In this document: positions 42,671-54,393 of the stretch, one piece after another
Position numbering within the stretch: position 1 is the first letter of the stretch
Layout: every line of letters starts with the position of its first letter
Assembly: GCA_033725935.1 (NCBI GenBank)
Contig: MU867094.1
Coordinates: 248,001 to 312,000 of the forward strand
Reading direction: 5' to 3'
DNA from: Cladorrhinum sp. PSN259
Lineage: Eukaryota > Ascomycota > Sordariomycetes > Sordariales > Podosporaceae
DNA length: 64,000 nucleotides
Program-made: the position numbers and the translations under genes
Notes under the pieces: generated by a model
What the model saw: the letters and a program-made list of their open reading frames with translations, nothing else
Told to the model about the DNA's origin: nothing
Database searches by the model: none

Positions 42671-45362
42671 TGTTCTGAGGGAACACGCTCGACACAAAGT
42701 GATTGGCACAGATAGATTTAAAATTTAAAATTTCAGGTTCTTGGTGTTCAGAATGTTAAAGTTACAGGCTTGGAGACGGGATGAGAGGACAGTCATGATG
42801 GGAGAAGGGAAGGAACGGTAGTGATTTTGGCCGACCTGGCTCAAGAGTCAAAAGCTGTTGAGCCCCACCTCCTGCCGACTTCCAGGTTTTCACTGCCAGT
42901 CGCAGTCTCTTCAGAGTGAACAGGAAGAAAGGATGGTCGGTGGCGGATGGTTTGCTTAAGATTTTGTGGTCCCGTGGCTTGATGGCCATGACCGGCTGTG
43001 TAGCCTGCTCCTTTACCCCTAACTTGACCTTGCACAAATAAGTCTCAAAATCAGGCTACCAGGCTATATTCTAAACTTTGTTAGTTTTCGTGGACAAATA
43101 GAAGGGGTCTCACTCAAATATTGCAATCAAAGGTAAGATGTCAGTACCTTTGACAACTCTTGCAGTCAATAGAACCGCCGCCAAATGTCTCAAATTCATT
43201 GCATTTATAAAGGACTTTTCACGCCTACATTGTGCGGAGCAAAAGCCCAAAGGGCTTGAGATGGTACAGCATAAGTTCATGGCTGTCTACCTAGGTTCCA
43301 ATAAAGCCGATATCAACAGCTGGGAGAAGTGATCAAGATGAATGGAAAGCATCTCACTTATCGTGAGGCGGTGAGCATAGGCTCTCTTCATAGACAACGA
43401 ACAAGATTTCGGCCGAACTGGGTTTTCATGAAAGTCACCAGGCAGGGCGAGCTGGCCAATGAAAGAATTCAAACAGAGTGAAGGGGAGCATCAAGGTAGC
43501 AGAAAAGACTCACAGAGGCCGCCAGAGACACGTGCAGTTCGTCCTGTGCTTCCCCGGGCTTGTTTCCATCAATCAGAGACAACCATCCTGTGCCGTCATA
43601 ATCAGTTCATGCTGCATGTCAGTGTTGTTTGATTTGCCACGGGACAAGTCGGCAATGTAAACACCATCATCACCTACCCCCGGCTTGGGATTTCGGCGGC
43701 CATGTCAGAAGGGGTAAAGGCATCAAGACCTTTGTTGCAGCTGCATCGCGGCTCAGCGCATATGCAAAGCTACCGCTAAACCTCCTTCCTAATCCTCATA
43801 TCATGGAGAAAGAAGGAAAACAGGGCTCAGAGGTTTCACAGCGCCCGTCATCTTCAAACCAAAACGGCAATCCCTTCGTCGAGTTGACAAGCAAGCTGAG
43901 GGGACTGTACAACGCCAACGGGAATTTTCAAGCCATATCAGCAATCAAATTCCCACCTGGAAGCCCGCTGGGGCACTTGTCTCAGATGTCTCTAAGCCCC
44001 GAACCATGTGCTTGAAGCCATCAACCTTGGCAGATCGACATCAATGACAAGCAGTTGAACAGGCGGGCTTTTGCCGTTTTCGGACGTCGATGCCGAACTT
44101 GCGTCATGGTCTGGGACTCTCTCGGGTCTTTTTCGTTATCAATCGCATCGGTAGTGAAGGTAGCCACTTTGTGCCCTGGCGGCATTGCAGATGGACGGTT
44201 GCTGTCGATCAGGGAGATCCCCCTTAGCGCAGATCTGCTGCACCTCTAGGCCCAAAGGGGAATGAACCCAACGGGTATCGAGGGGTCGAGACTCGGAGGT
44301 GGCTGTGTTGTCCCGCAAAACCTCTTGGTCGACTTTTTTCTTCCTTAAACCTTGGAAAGTTTGTGCAATTCTGAATCAATATTCCCCTCAAGACCCCCCA
44401 CAGACTTTTTGATACTCGTTGAGACACCGACGGCTCACAGCCTCAGGAGCGGATCAGTCGGTCTCCCAGTCGTCCAATGGGGAACCTTCCTTTGCGAGAC
44501 CCGCTTTGTCTCTGCTGCCAGCGACGGCGACTGCTTGGTCGAGAGTGGCGGTGTAAAATCTTGAAATCTGTGCTTCTGCTTCATCTACAACTTTTTTGGA
44601 CTCTTCCATGTGTTTGGGTGGTCGGGAGGGGTAAGCAACGGAAGAATGCGGGGTCGAAAAAGGGGTCGAAAAAGGAGGCAGTGTTGATGCCTTCATGTGC
44701 GTGTTTTCGATATCAGGCCACCCGTCTCGGAATATTACTCAGCTGTGTAATTAATCGACTTCCGCATCTTATTTTCGGTGACAAACACGCCCGGGCGGTG
44801 GTGAGTCCCGAACCCTCGGAGCTGGGCACCGGAACTGTACACCCAAGTAAGTGCCCTTCTTCAGCCCACGAGAGCCGCCGTTGGTCGTGTGCCGAACGTG
44901 AATCACATATAACCTCACCGCCAAATCAGGTCAAACCCTGTCTTAAAATGATCAACAGAGCTTGCCGATGACAAGCTTTTGTTGGCATCGTAGTATATCG
45001 CGGGTCCTGGTACTGGTTGGGTGGAGCTTGTCACGTCTCAGCTTTGTGTCACGCTTGTTTTGAGCCTACTGCCAGCGCTCTCCACGTTTTCCTAACCGCA
45101 CAAACTCAGCATGTACAGCTTAGTGACGACAGGGAAATGCTATGGTAGAAGCGCCACGTGCCTTGACCGGATATGGTTGGACAAGGCCGCAATGGCTGTC
45201 AATTATTGGTGATTCGTGATGCCGACGAGACAACTTGACTCCTCCATGACGGCAACAACTTTCCTATTCTGTGCCGTCAGGCGCCCATCTCCTCTCTCGT
45301 TTTCACGCTTGCTGCCGAGTTTCGTTTGTACCTCCCCAGCGCGGCTGATTCCGACGACCCCA

Positions 45363-45400
45363 ACGACACGGACGACACGGACGACACAGACGACAAGACA
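45363..45400. repeat. Short tandem repeat, 9-bp unit
   Basis: About four imperfect copies of ACGACACGG in a row upstream of Cys-rich member B. Non-coding as far as I can tell. Confidence 0.75.
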
Positions 45401-45488
45401 CGCCAGCCTCCAGGGGAAGCAACAACCATGAACGGTGATCGTGTAGTTGATGCAATACCCTACCATCGACGGTAATGTGTCCAAATCC

Positions 45489-45497
45489 TATATAAGG
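45489..45497 (+). promoter_or_regulatory. Candidate TATA box (TATATAAGG)
   Basis: The best TATA-like element in the spacer before Cys-rich member B, 845 bp upstream of its ATG. If real, the transcript would have a leader of roughly 800 nt. It could equally serve an unrecognised transcript. Confidence 0.3.
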
Positions 45498-46341
45498 ATG
45501 CGGGATGCCCCTCCCCTCCCTCACCATGCAGTCGATCATCACCAGCTTCAATCATCTTCCTTGTCGTCGATCGAGTGGAGATAGAATCCCACTATCGTCA
45601 AGATCCACCCTGAACAGACCATCCACTTCCCGCCAACTAGTTCGAGTTGCCCTGACTAGATCGAGGGTCGACCGGCTAGCCTTCATTTTTCACTCTTCAG
45701 CTTGCTGCTCGCCGCCTCCCCAAAATCGTCGCAACCCTCCCCAAGGAAAGTCTCAACTCATCAACTCGCCCTCTCGTTTGATTTCCTGGACCGAAGACCG
45801 CAATCAACACCCAGGCCAACTATAGCCTCCATCACAGTCTCATCAAGCTTCGCATCTGTTCGTGGCGCTCGTGGAATCAGCCCCCCTTCGACAGTCAAGA
45901 CAATTGTGTAACCGTCTCCCACCCCGGGAAACCGAACTGAGACGAGATCACAACTTCCACACAACCAAGCCACAACGAAAAAGAAACGCTGGCCGATCCT
46001 TTGAAATAAGTACACTGTCTTGAGACTCTGAGATATCAGTCTCCGAAAGCCTTTTTGAAACCTTGACAAGGTTTCGAGCAGAGGGTACCGACAGTCCAAG
46101 CCGCCTCCGGACACGGCATCTGATATCTTTCCCAGCAAAAGCACAAGTCTCAGGCTTCTGAGACCACAAACCCCTCATCCGCTCGAAGTTACAGCATCTG
46201 GCTGAAGATTGCAGAGGCAAAATAGACTTGAGCTGGTTGAGACCAAAGGAAAACAATAACCGGTCAGAAACTGAAAACAACAAGTTGAAATTCCAGGACA
46301 AAAAGGAAAACAAAATAATCCCCCCCAAAAAAACCATCACG

Positions 46342-46737
46342 ATGTGTACCTACTTTTACCTCCACCACCACCACATTCCTCCTTGCGTACACACCGTCGA
46401 CATGGTGGTACATTACATCTATTGCGCCGACGCTACCATCGACAGTGCTGGCAACAGACAGGCGTGCGACAACCCGCAGTTTGACCACACCCAGAGTGTC
46501 GACTACAACGACCCCTGCGCGACCGGTGGTTGCCTTGTCTCTGCCGACTGCACCTCGGGCGCCTGCCGCCTGGAGCAGCTCAACGGCCGTTGGGTCTGCT
46601 GCCAATGTAACGGCCGCGGCAACGAGTCTCGTTGGTGCCGCCACCGCATGCGTAATAGCCCAGACACTTTCTGTTACCACGTTTGCTGCAGTGGTTGTGT
46701 GGCCGATACCAAGGCGTCAAGTTCGAAACGGAGGTGA
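46342..46737 (+). CDS. Small Cys-rich protein (family member B)
   Basis: 131 residues, single exon, no signal peptide. The ATG at 46342 was chosen over open frame upstream because the related genes C and D also begin Met-Cys. Cys at 2, 15, 28, 42, 59, 64, 70, 75, 86, 87, 89, 99, 111, 115, 116 and 119, with His 113. The core is GRWVCCQCNGRGNESRWC followed by FCYHVCCSGC: W-x-C-C-x-C, nine residues, Cys, then C-x-H-x2-C-x2-C, matching the other three family members. A His run (residues 8-11) follows the first Cys. Probably a small zinc-binding cytosolic or nuclear protein, by inference from ligand spacing only. Confidence 0.65.
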   Translation: MCTYFYLHHHHIPPCVHTVDMVVHYIYCADATIDSAGNRQACDNPQFDHTQSVDYNDPCATGGCLVSADCTSGACRLEQLNGRWVCCQCNGRGNESRWCRHRMRNSPDTFCYHVCCSGCVADTKASSSKRR

Positions 46738-48196
46738 TGGTGATGCGAGGTGAAATGTGCGAGACACACATCATCTCTGATCTTCCACCTCAAGGGTGGG
46801 GAAAATGAGGGAAGGAGGGGAAGAGGGGTAAAAATCCCTTGCTGCAAAGTAGAGAGGGACTGCTTCCAGAGATTGCTACACCATTCTGTTTGAGAGGAGT
46901 TGGACGATTCCTCGGACCGACTGTGTTGTGCCAACAAGCTCGCCAACCCCCGTCCATTCTTCTGCTTTCTTTATTCCTCTCGGTGTGTTTGTCGCTCAGA
47001 AGAAAGGGTGGGGGGTGCATTGGACTGACGGATTACTGATCATGACCTGGCGTTTGGGCTCAACTGTTTCCTTCTCTTTTCTTTCGTTCTTTTTTTCTGT
47101 TTTTTTTTATGACGGGATTTTCATCGGGACTGTGTCCGCACACCTCACAGCCAAATTGGGCTGGTTGGAGTGACCTGTTTGCGCCACTTTTATGTCGTGC
47201 TACTCGCTCGGGGATTCTCGGTATCCCTTGGGCAAATCGCTGGAACGAATTTCCTCGTGTGACAATAGCGGATTGATTTTCCTTTTTTAGAAATTGTCTA
47301 TAGATTTGTGGTCAGCGAGCCACTCAGAAAACTCCTTTCCAGTTTCAGAACCGTTGCTTTACCTCGGATGATGTCTGCCTTGTTATCTTCAAATCTCAAC
47401 TAGACCGGGGTCAACCGCAGTTCAATAACAGATTTTTGAGAACTTTCAACATAAGAGTGGGGGTTTTTCTTAGCAAAGTTGCTCGGCGTGTCCCTTTGAA
47501 ATAACTGATTGGTTCCGTCCCATTGACTGCAGCACAGGGATGCGCAGATCCGGTTCCGCAGCAGTAATGTTGTTGGGATGGTCGAATTGGCCAACGTTCT
47601 TGGAATTCAACAACCAAGCCCCGCCATATCCCGAACCGAGATATTGAGTATCTAGTTGCTGATTATCGGGTGACGCCCCTTGATCAAGCGGATACCGGTA
47701 AGCACGGTAGTAAAAATACTTGATGCCGTGTAAGCAGACAAAGTGCCATCTCTCCCGACGATGAGCTTGCACAAGCCTCAGAGGTATAGAGAAGTCGGCT
47801 CTACAAGCAGCTGATCGACTTGCCAAACATATTTGGGAGTCCGAAAAAAGGCTCGAATGTTAAACTTCAAACTTGTATAATTGAGTTGTGTGTCCCGTCG
47901 TCATCGATCAGATCAACAGAAAATTGTCGGCGGTGAAAGTCGACCCTGCCAGCCTCTCCGCTTTGAACATCAACACTCTCAGCCCCCACGCCTTGCTTGA
48001 GCTTCTACTAGTAACTACCTACTCGGACTCGCCGTCAGCAAAGAGTTTGCCGAACGAACTGAACCTCCTGTTTGTCTCTAGTACCATCGGATACTGTACT
48101 GAGAAAACAGGGTCAGCGGAACAATCAAACAACGGCCCAACAAGGGAAGGCTTCGACACACCCGGCCGAACAAAACCAGAGAAGGCAGCAGCAGGG
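46738..48196. other. Spacer between members B and C, 1.46 kb
   Basis: The frame of member C is open back to 47888, but the Met-Cys start at 48197 is preferred. A minus-strand frame at 47470-47826 is not recognisable. Confidence 0.45.
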
Positions 48197-48727
48197 ATGT
48201 GCCATCAAGTATCGTACCGATTGCTTTGCGAGCACATCAAGACACAGATGATCTTTTGTGCTGACGCCGTCCCCGAGCACCGTGCCGAAGCGAGCGGTAC
48301 CAGCAAGTCTCACACAGGGGTGCGGTCCAGTAGCAAGTCGAGGCACAAGACCGGCCTCACGTCCAAGCCATTCAGGTCATGTCGGAAGGTTCGATCATCG
48401 TCTCCATCATCCTCCCTTCCGGCACAGTACAAACGACCATGTGCCAACTTGACGATTCAATCTTTGCCCTATCCAACACCGCCCTCATTCTCGGAAAACC
48501 CTTCGTCGTTTTCTTCTTCACCCTTATCACCTCGTTGTCCCCTCCTAGATTGTCCCTTTGAGCAAAAGAACAGGTTTTGGAACTGCTGCTGGTGCGGGAA
48601 AGCGTACAACCAGGCAGGCCGCTGCAGCTGCGTCATGCTCATTGACAACAGCCAGGTCCGGTGCGAACATATCTGTTGTCACCAGTGTACGACGGCGGCG
48701 GACACAGCAGATTATGGGAACGTGTGA
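48197..48727 (+). CDS. Small Cys-rich protein (family member C)
   Basis: 176 residues, starting MCHQVSYRLLCEHIKTQMIF. The N-terminal ligands C2, C11, H13 and C21 occupy exactly the same positions as in member D. A Ser/Pro/Arg-rich linker (about 30-110) follows. The second half has C114, C119, then FWNCCWCGKAYNQAGRC (C130, C131, C133, C143) and RCEHICCHQC (C156, H158, C160, C161, C164), ending at residue 176. The nearest relative in the window is member D, 1.6 kb downstream on the same strand. No signal peptide. Zinc binding is inferred. A possible intron in the Ser-rich linker cannot be excluded. Confidence 0.65.
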   Translation: MCHQVSYRLLCEHIKTQMIFCADAVPEHRAEASGTSKSHTGVRSSSKSRHKTGLTSKPFRSCRKVRSSSPSSSLPAQYKRPCANLTIQSLPYPTPPSFSENPSSFSSSPLSPRCPLLDCPFEQKNRFWNCCWCGKAYNQAGRCSCVMLIDNSQVRCEHICCHQCTTAADTADYGNV

Positions 48728-50318
48728 TAACCCCGTATATGCATCAGCTCAACCGGGGAGGCTTTGATTCCGACTTGGTATTCGTGGACGATGAAATGGT
48801 GGTCTGATTTTTGCATTTGGCTTGAGGAGGAGTGGGGGCTCATCGATTCCCGAGTCAGGGGTGTCTGTGTATGAGAGAGAGAGAGAGTGTGTGTGTGTGT
48901 GTGTTGTTGCCAGGCTGAAAGACCCTGTATCAGAGGATAGGTTTCCATGCAGCGTTAGACAGGTTCAATGGTAGGCAGGCAATTAAGGAAATCAGGAATT
49001 GCCTCCGACTGGCAGATCCGAATCACGCAGCATCTCGTGAAGGCCTCATGCAGGCCACTCATGACTCTCCTTGTCACCCCAAAGTTCAGGACACTATGCG
49101 TGACTGCCGCCCAGTTCCTCTGATGGGCGCGGTCGACAATGTCCAAGGGTCGATAGTCTTGTTTCACCCATGCGGATCGGCCACTCTTTGAACCTATCCC
49201 TGAGAGCTGGCTTGCCCATGATGTGTGTTTGATGCAACATGGAGATAATCAACCTTCAGAGAGGATCCTTGACTGGCTGGCATCTTCAAGCTAGCGGGCC
49301 TGACATGCGGCACAGATGGCGCACCTGGCCGATATCGTAACCGGGTTGATGGAGCTGGAGAAGGGGTGGGGATCGGGGGATCTGATCGCCAGACTGGAGG
49401 TCAGTCAAAGATGGAGGCCACGTGCAGGAAGGCTGCAGGATCGGGCCTAATCCAGCTTCAATATTTTGTGGTGCAGCTGCTGCAGAAGCAACTATAAACT
49501 GTCGACCCTTGCGAATCTGATCTCATCGGCTTCGCACGCCGAAAGCAACCAAGAATTGCTCTGAATTGACGTTGTGTCCCGGTTACAATGACTCCACTGT
49601 GTGTGTGAGTGCAAGGTAGGCAATCGATCCCCAGGAGTTTGGCGTGGCCACGTGAATCGGTGTAACGCCGAGAAGGTTGAGGAGATCTGAGGAGATCTGA
49701 TTCGCTGGCCTCACAACGCCACAGCAGCCACACGAGATGTCTGGTTGATGGGGCGCGAGCCAGTGGATGCGAAGACCCCCACCACACAACCAGGGATCGC
49801 GGTTGGTTTTTTTCATGAATGGGAAAGTGAGATGGACTTTCTTTTTTCTCGCTTCCTCCTGTGCATCCGAAATGGTGGGCAGCTCCACGATCCCACCACC
49901 CCGGAAGTGGGGAACAGGCATCGACGCCGGTTTGCGATTGCGTACTTCTCTGTGAATACTGCAGATGGCTTAGGTCCTGCGAGTCTGAGAGCCAATGGAT
50001 GGATTCTTCCTGGGGTTATATCGAAATAGTGGCACTTTCTAATGAAAGCCCGGTCCGAATTCTGTCGGGGTGGCCATGAAATAGGTGCCAGACGAAGTTG
50101 TATAAAGAATGCGACTGGTAGGTTACATTCCAAGGCTAGAGAGTATCAGTCCACACTGTTACTCCAGAGGAGCCCGTCAGCCGTGCCCAAGATCCTCCCC
50201 TTCGTCTCGAGAGTCATTGAGCGGGATAGTAGAGACTTACGTTTTGGTTGTCCACGAAGCATCAACAGGGCAAATTTATTTGAAGCCACTCTCTCCTTCT
50301 CCAGACCCAACAACAAAC
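48728..50318. other. Spacer between members C and D, 1.59 kb
   Basis: Holds a GA/GT microsatellite (48873-48904). Frames elsewhere are unrecognised. Confidence 0.45.
48873..48904. repeat. Compound GA(7)-GT(9) microsatellite
   Basis: GA units at 48873-48886 run directly into GT units at 48887-48904, about 150 bp downstream of member C. Confidence 0.92.
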
Positions 50319-50985
50319 ATGTGCCACGGGCACCCTCATCATCATCCATGTGGCCACCAGTCGGTCAACTGGCACTATTGTCCGTCAGCCCTCATTGACC
50401 TGGAAACCGGGTACGAGACACCATGCTCCAACATCACATTTGCTGGGTCCCAGCCATCCAATTCAAGTTGCCTCTTGGCCAACTGTGATTTTGGAGGGAG
50501 CGCCTGGACCTGTTGCAACTGCGGTGGCCGCAACACGAGTGGGTGGTGTACCAACGCTTCCCCAAATCCGAGGTTCGAAAAGAACGCCGTCACAAACGAC
50601 TTTGAATATGTCGAAACGTGTGACCACGGTTGCTGCCGGAACTGTACCAAAGACGGTAAGCTTACTCTTCATTTCCCAAGGGGCTCAGGATGAAAGAAAA
50701 TGGATTTCCTTCCCAAAGCAAGATTCGCCTTTTGACACAACTCCAGCTCCAAACAACCCTGCAGAATCTGGCCGCCGAGATGGCAGGAAACGGGATTCCC
50801 GAAAGCACCGGCACAGAGCAGCACAACACGGCGAATCCTCGGCAGCTCCAGGAATGACAGAGGTTGATCCTCTGGCGTCTTATAACATCACGCTGGACTA
50901 CAGCGGCCAAGCATCTCGAAGCTCTTCCCGAAAGGACAAGGAGGTGAAATCATCCGCCTCGCACAAAAAGGGTCGCCGGCACTAG
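50319..50985 (+). CDS. Small Cys-rich protein (family member D)
   Basis: Exon 1 at 50319-50655 codes 112 residues starting MCHGHPHHHPCGHQSVNWHY, with ligands C2, C11, H13 and C21 at the same positions as in member C. Then come C36, C51, C56, AWTCCNCGGRNTSGWC (C65, C66, C68, C77) and CDHGCCRNC (C101, H103, C105, C106, C109). A GTAAGC donor follows. The most plausible second exon is 50747-50985 (CAG acceptor), giving a Ser/Lys/Arg-rich tail ending HKKGRRH and 191 residues in all. An AAG at 50722-50724 would give the same frame. Without splicing the protein ends 12 codons after the donor. No signal peptide. Confidence 0.62.
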
Positions 50986-53842
50986 CTGGTCCTGTCACAG
51001 TACAACTAGGACCCGGCTTCTGAATGGTTTTTGTTGTGTGTATGTCCATGTTTGAACTGTGTTTATAAGAACAAGTACAGAAAGCGGTACATATTTCCAT
51101 AGAGGCACGAGCTCAGACTGGCAGGCCACAGTATGCCAGAGCATCGTGCCGGTCGTTTCCCAGAGCAGACCATCTGGAATTTTGGGGAATGACAACATGG
51201 GGAAAGAACTGCGAGGATGAGCAGAAAAGAGGCTGAACTTAGTTTGGACATACCATCAGGTCGAAGCTGTTGGGGGAATCTGCACTGGGGGTAACGAGGC
51301 GGGCAAAAGTGTGTTTTTGAATTCATGTATGCACGATGTATGATAATGCTGTTCAAGCGTCATTCTTTACCTGGTTAGCTCGGCCAGACAAAAATAGGAG
51401 CCAAGAACAATCGAAAAACATGATTAACCTATCGTCAGAAGGATCCATGCTGTCGTTGAGCTGTCGACGTGGCATCGAAATGAACCGTGAAAGCAGATGG
51501 CCAGCTGCAACAGAAATAAACAAGCCATGGGACTTGGACTGCGATGCTGGCCTTCGGTCCAAGGTATTTGTACTGATGACTGACCACCAGATCCAGGTGC
51601 TCATATATATCGTACCACGGCCTTTCCGCAAAATGGCCTTCCCTGCACCGACTGCTCGTTTCGTAACACCGCCGAAGTTATTGCAAATTGCTGCTGTGTA
51701 TCTGTCAGAGAGGAGTGACTGGTTGGGTAGGGAAGCGTCCGATGATGGCAAACGGGACGCCCAGCTTAGCCGCAGCGTGTGTACAGATCTCGATCTGACG
51801 AAGCCACAATGGGCTCCAAGAAAGCCTAGATGTAAACAGACCCAAGACTGGGTGCCGTGCCGCAAATGCCGCCAGAGGCTTGACTGTCCGGGTCGTTTCG
51901 GCTCCAATTGGATCTGGGAAGCGACCTTGTCTCAGCGTTATGGCGTCGATAGTGCCATCTCCGTCTGGTTACACGAAATGGAGATGCGAATGTTTCACCG
52001 TCTCGTGATACTGACATCCCTAAGGATGTCGTGGTATACACCACGGAGAGGAGAAACCTTCTGGAAGCCGATGCATGTGTTATGTTCGAGATTGAGACTT
52101 GTACGCTGCCAAGAACGGAGCGTTGGGCAACCTATCAGTATACGGGAGATTTTTTTTTTATAAAAAGAAAAAGAAAAAGAGGCATTGCTGCGATGAGCAC
52201 ATTTGTATAATCTCTGATGCCGCCGAGTTCTTCCTAAATATTATCCAAGGTTGCACTAAAAACAGGTGTGCCACCTGGATGCGTTGGCGATAAAGTTGAA
52301 GCAATACAGAACAGGGTAAGGGTTGGTGATGGGAAGCCAAAGACTATGGATGCAACAATGAATAAACCTGGGAAGGAGTCTTGGTATTCCACGCCTTGCT
52401 GCTTCGCTTGGTGGTGTGTCATGGTCGCATTGCACATGGTGACCCGGCGAAGTCGGTCATCGGCGGATGAAATGTGCCCCTGTGTGACAAAAAAAGCTCG
52501 CGAAGTCAAACAATGCCACGTGCCCGTCGGTTGCGTGCAGGGCAAGGTGACAATGGAAGGTCGGCAGTTTTCCGTATCGAATCATGCCTGCCAATCCCAT
52601 GAAGAGGGGAAATCGGACCTTCGGAGGGACAGCTTGCCTACCTATCTGGACCTGTCCATCTGCTTGAACACTGGACCTGATCGGCTACTTGGAATCAGAC
52701 AGTTGCTCACGGACCATCACTCTCGGCCCATGTCGGTCGTGCCACCAAGGCCCAAAATCATTTCAAATGTCGGTCGAGAGGTTTAATCTGTGCTCCAAGC
52801 AAACATGGATCTGGCCTGGACGGTCGGTCCTCACAGAACGTAAAAAGATGTTCAGTTGGTCGATTTGTTTATGAGGTTCCAAGGTTGCATAAGAAGGGTC
52901 AAAACCTGCAGTTTGTGCTGATAAGGCAAATCGCCCGCCTCGACTGGTTCGGTAACCCCAAAGCGGGAGTTTTGGGCGTTGAAAATACAACCTTCCATGG
53001 TCTTTCAATATTCCCCGACAAGCGACGGAAACCGCCAATGGCCCTGATCAACCTTGATCGTTCGTGCGCATATTGGCAAAGATACTTTCTTATCAGCTCA
53101 GCGTAACAAGGCGAGGGCGGGATGCTCCCGTGATGTCGGACATGTCCAGGCCATTCTTCTTTGTTATTTTATTGCCTGCCGTTGTTGCGCTTTTCGGTTG
53201 TCAAATTTTCTTAAGCTGGTTGATGAATGATCTGTTGGACCTCCGGCGTGCATGGGTTGACGGTTGCCCGGAAGTGATGATCGTCCTCCACTGCCCCTTC
53301 AAGCCCCTGTATTTCCAGAGCGGGACCCACACTCCACGCTGAAGTCTGCCAGGGGGACCGTTGGTTTATGATTTTAGTCCTGCCCAGGCCCTTTCGGATT
53401 TCCGCACCCGCACCACATGGCACCTGGCTGAAGAACTGGGACCACCAGTCGCTCCCGTCCCGTTTCACCATTGGGGTCCAATTCCCTCTTTCACCCTGAC
53501 CACCTGGTCAGCCAAGCAGTGACACGGGCGACTCTTTCAACATTTGGTTTTTTATTTTTTTTTACTTTTGCCTTTCGCCCCAACTCCCTCCCTCATCATC
53601 CGAACGATTTACATCAACCTACCAGCTGAGTTTGCGCCGCCGCCCTCCAAGCCCGAGCTCTCGGTACCACCTTGTATTGGATCTGCCTCTCCCAGGTTTC
53701 GCCAAGTAATCCATCCATTGCGGTTCTCCCTTTGTTCAGTTCGCCTCTCCTTCGTTGGCGGTTTCAGCTTTGCGATAGAGCAACAACGGAAATAATACCA
53801 ATCCGGTCATACCGCCCATCTTTTCTTCCCTTTGCCGCCGAT
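50986..53842. other. Gene-poor spacer, 2.86 kb
   Basis: Right part of the gene-poor stretch. Frames of up to 275 codons (51336-52163, plus) and 172 codons (52268-52786, plus) occur but have no recognisable domain or codon pattern. An A/T-rich stretch lies at 52149-52180. I see no transposon ends. Confidence 0.45.
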
Positions 53843-54393
53843 ATGCCTGCCTCAGTGGATTCCTCCTGCCCTATGATGGCTCCTGTAAGCACTGTTGACT
53901 TTGTCTTATGATGGCCGCCCCGCCGCTCCTTTCCTGACACATACATACATTCCTCCTCCCCCAACACCGTCATCCTTCGCTGCCGCCTTCCCACTACCAC
54001 CCATCCATCCGTCACACCCTATCATTATAACCTTAATCTGCACCAGCGCCCCGCATCTTGTTTACTAAGTATTCTTTTCTCCTACTTCAGGAGCGCACTT
54101 CTGTCCGCTACAGCACCTTCAGCATGGCCTCCGTCACTCCTACCGTTCAGTCCAGCGACTCGGTGGCTGCAGAGATCTCGCCAATCGTCGATGGCCTCGA
54201 ACGCCTCAAGAACCCCCATCTCGCCGACCAGCGCGTCTACCTGAGCGAAGAGAAGACTGCCAACTTCCAGAAGCTGGCCCTCGGTGCGAAGCTCGACCGC
54301 GCTCTGGAGCGAAGAATGACTGGGCAAGATGCGGTCATGAGACCGAGAAAGCCTTCAGTTGTGCAGCAAGTTGGCGAGAAAGAAAAGGCGTGA
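53843..54393 (+). CDS. Small conserved fungal protein of unknown function
   Basis: Exons 53843-53884 (MPASVDSSCPMMAP) and 54091-54393 give 114 residues. The intron of 206 nt has a GTAAGC donor and CTTCAG acceptor. The second exon reads ERTSVRYSTFSMASV, then SVAAEISPIVDGLERLKNPH, LADQRVYLSEEKTANFQKLA and RRMTGQDAVMRPRKPS. The block ending LSEEKTANFQ is helical and evenly charged, suggesting a small helical cytosolic protein. There is no enzyme motif, membrane segment or targeting signal. It marks the return of ordinary genes after the gene-poor stretch. Confidence 0.65.

Larger units (their letters stand above)
42671..46341. other. Gene-poor divergent spacer, 3.67 kb
   Basis: Between Cys-rich members A (-) and B (+). 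Long frames exist on both strands (for example 43629-44015 and 44477-44971, plus strand) but I recognise none. A TATATAAGG element at 45489-45497 and a short tandem repeat at 45363-45400 lie toward the B side. Confidence 0.45.

Noticed and set aside
44477..44971. Cys-containing 164-codon frame as a fifth family member
   Set aside because: It lacks the W-x-C-C-x-C and C-x-H-x2-C-x2-C elements, so the Cys residues do not match the family.
51336..52163. 275-codon plus-strand frame as a gene
   Set aside because: No recognisable domain, an equally long frame on the opposite strand overlaps it, and the amino-acid mix looks random; left as spacer.
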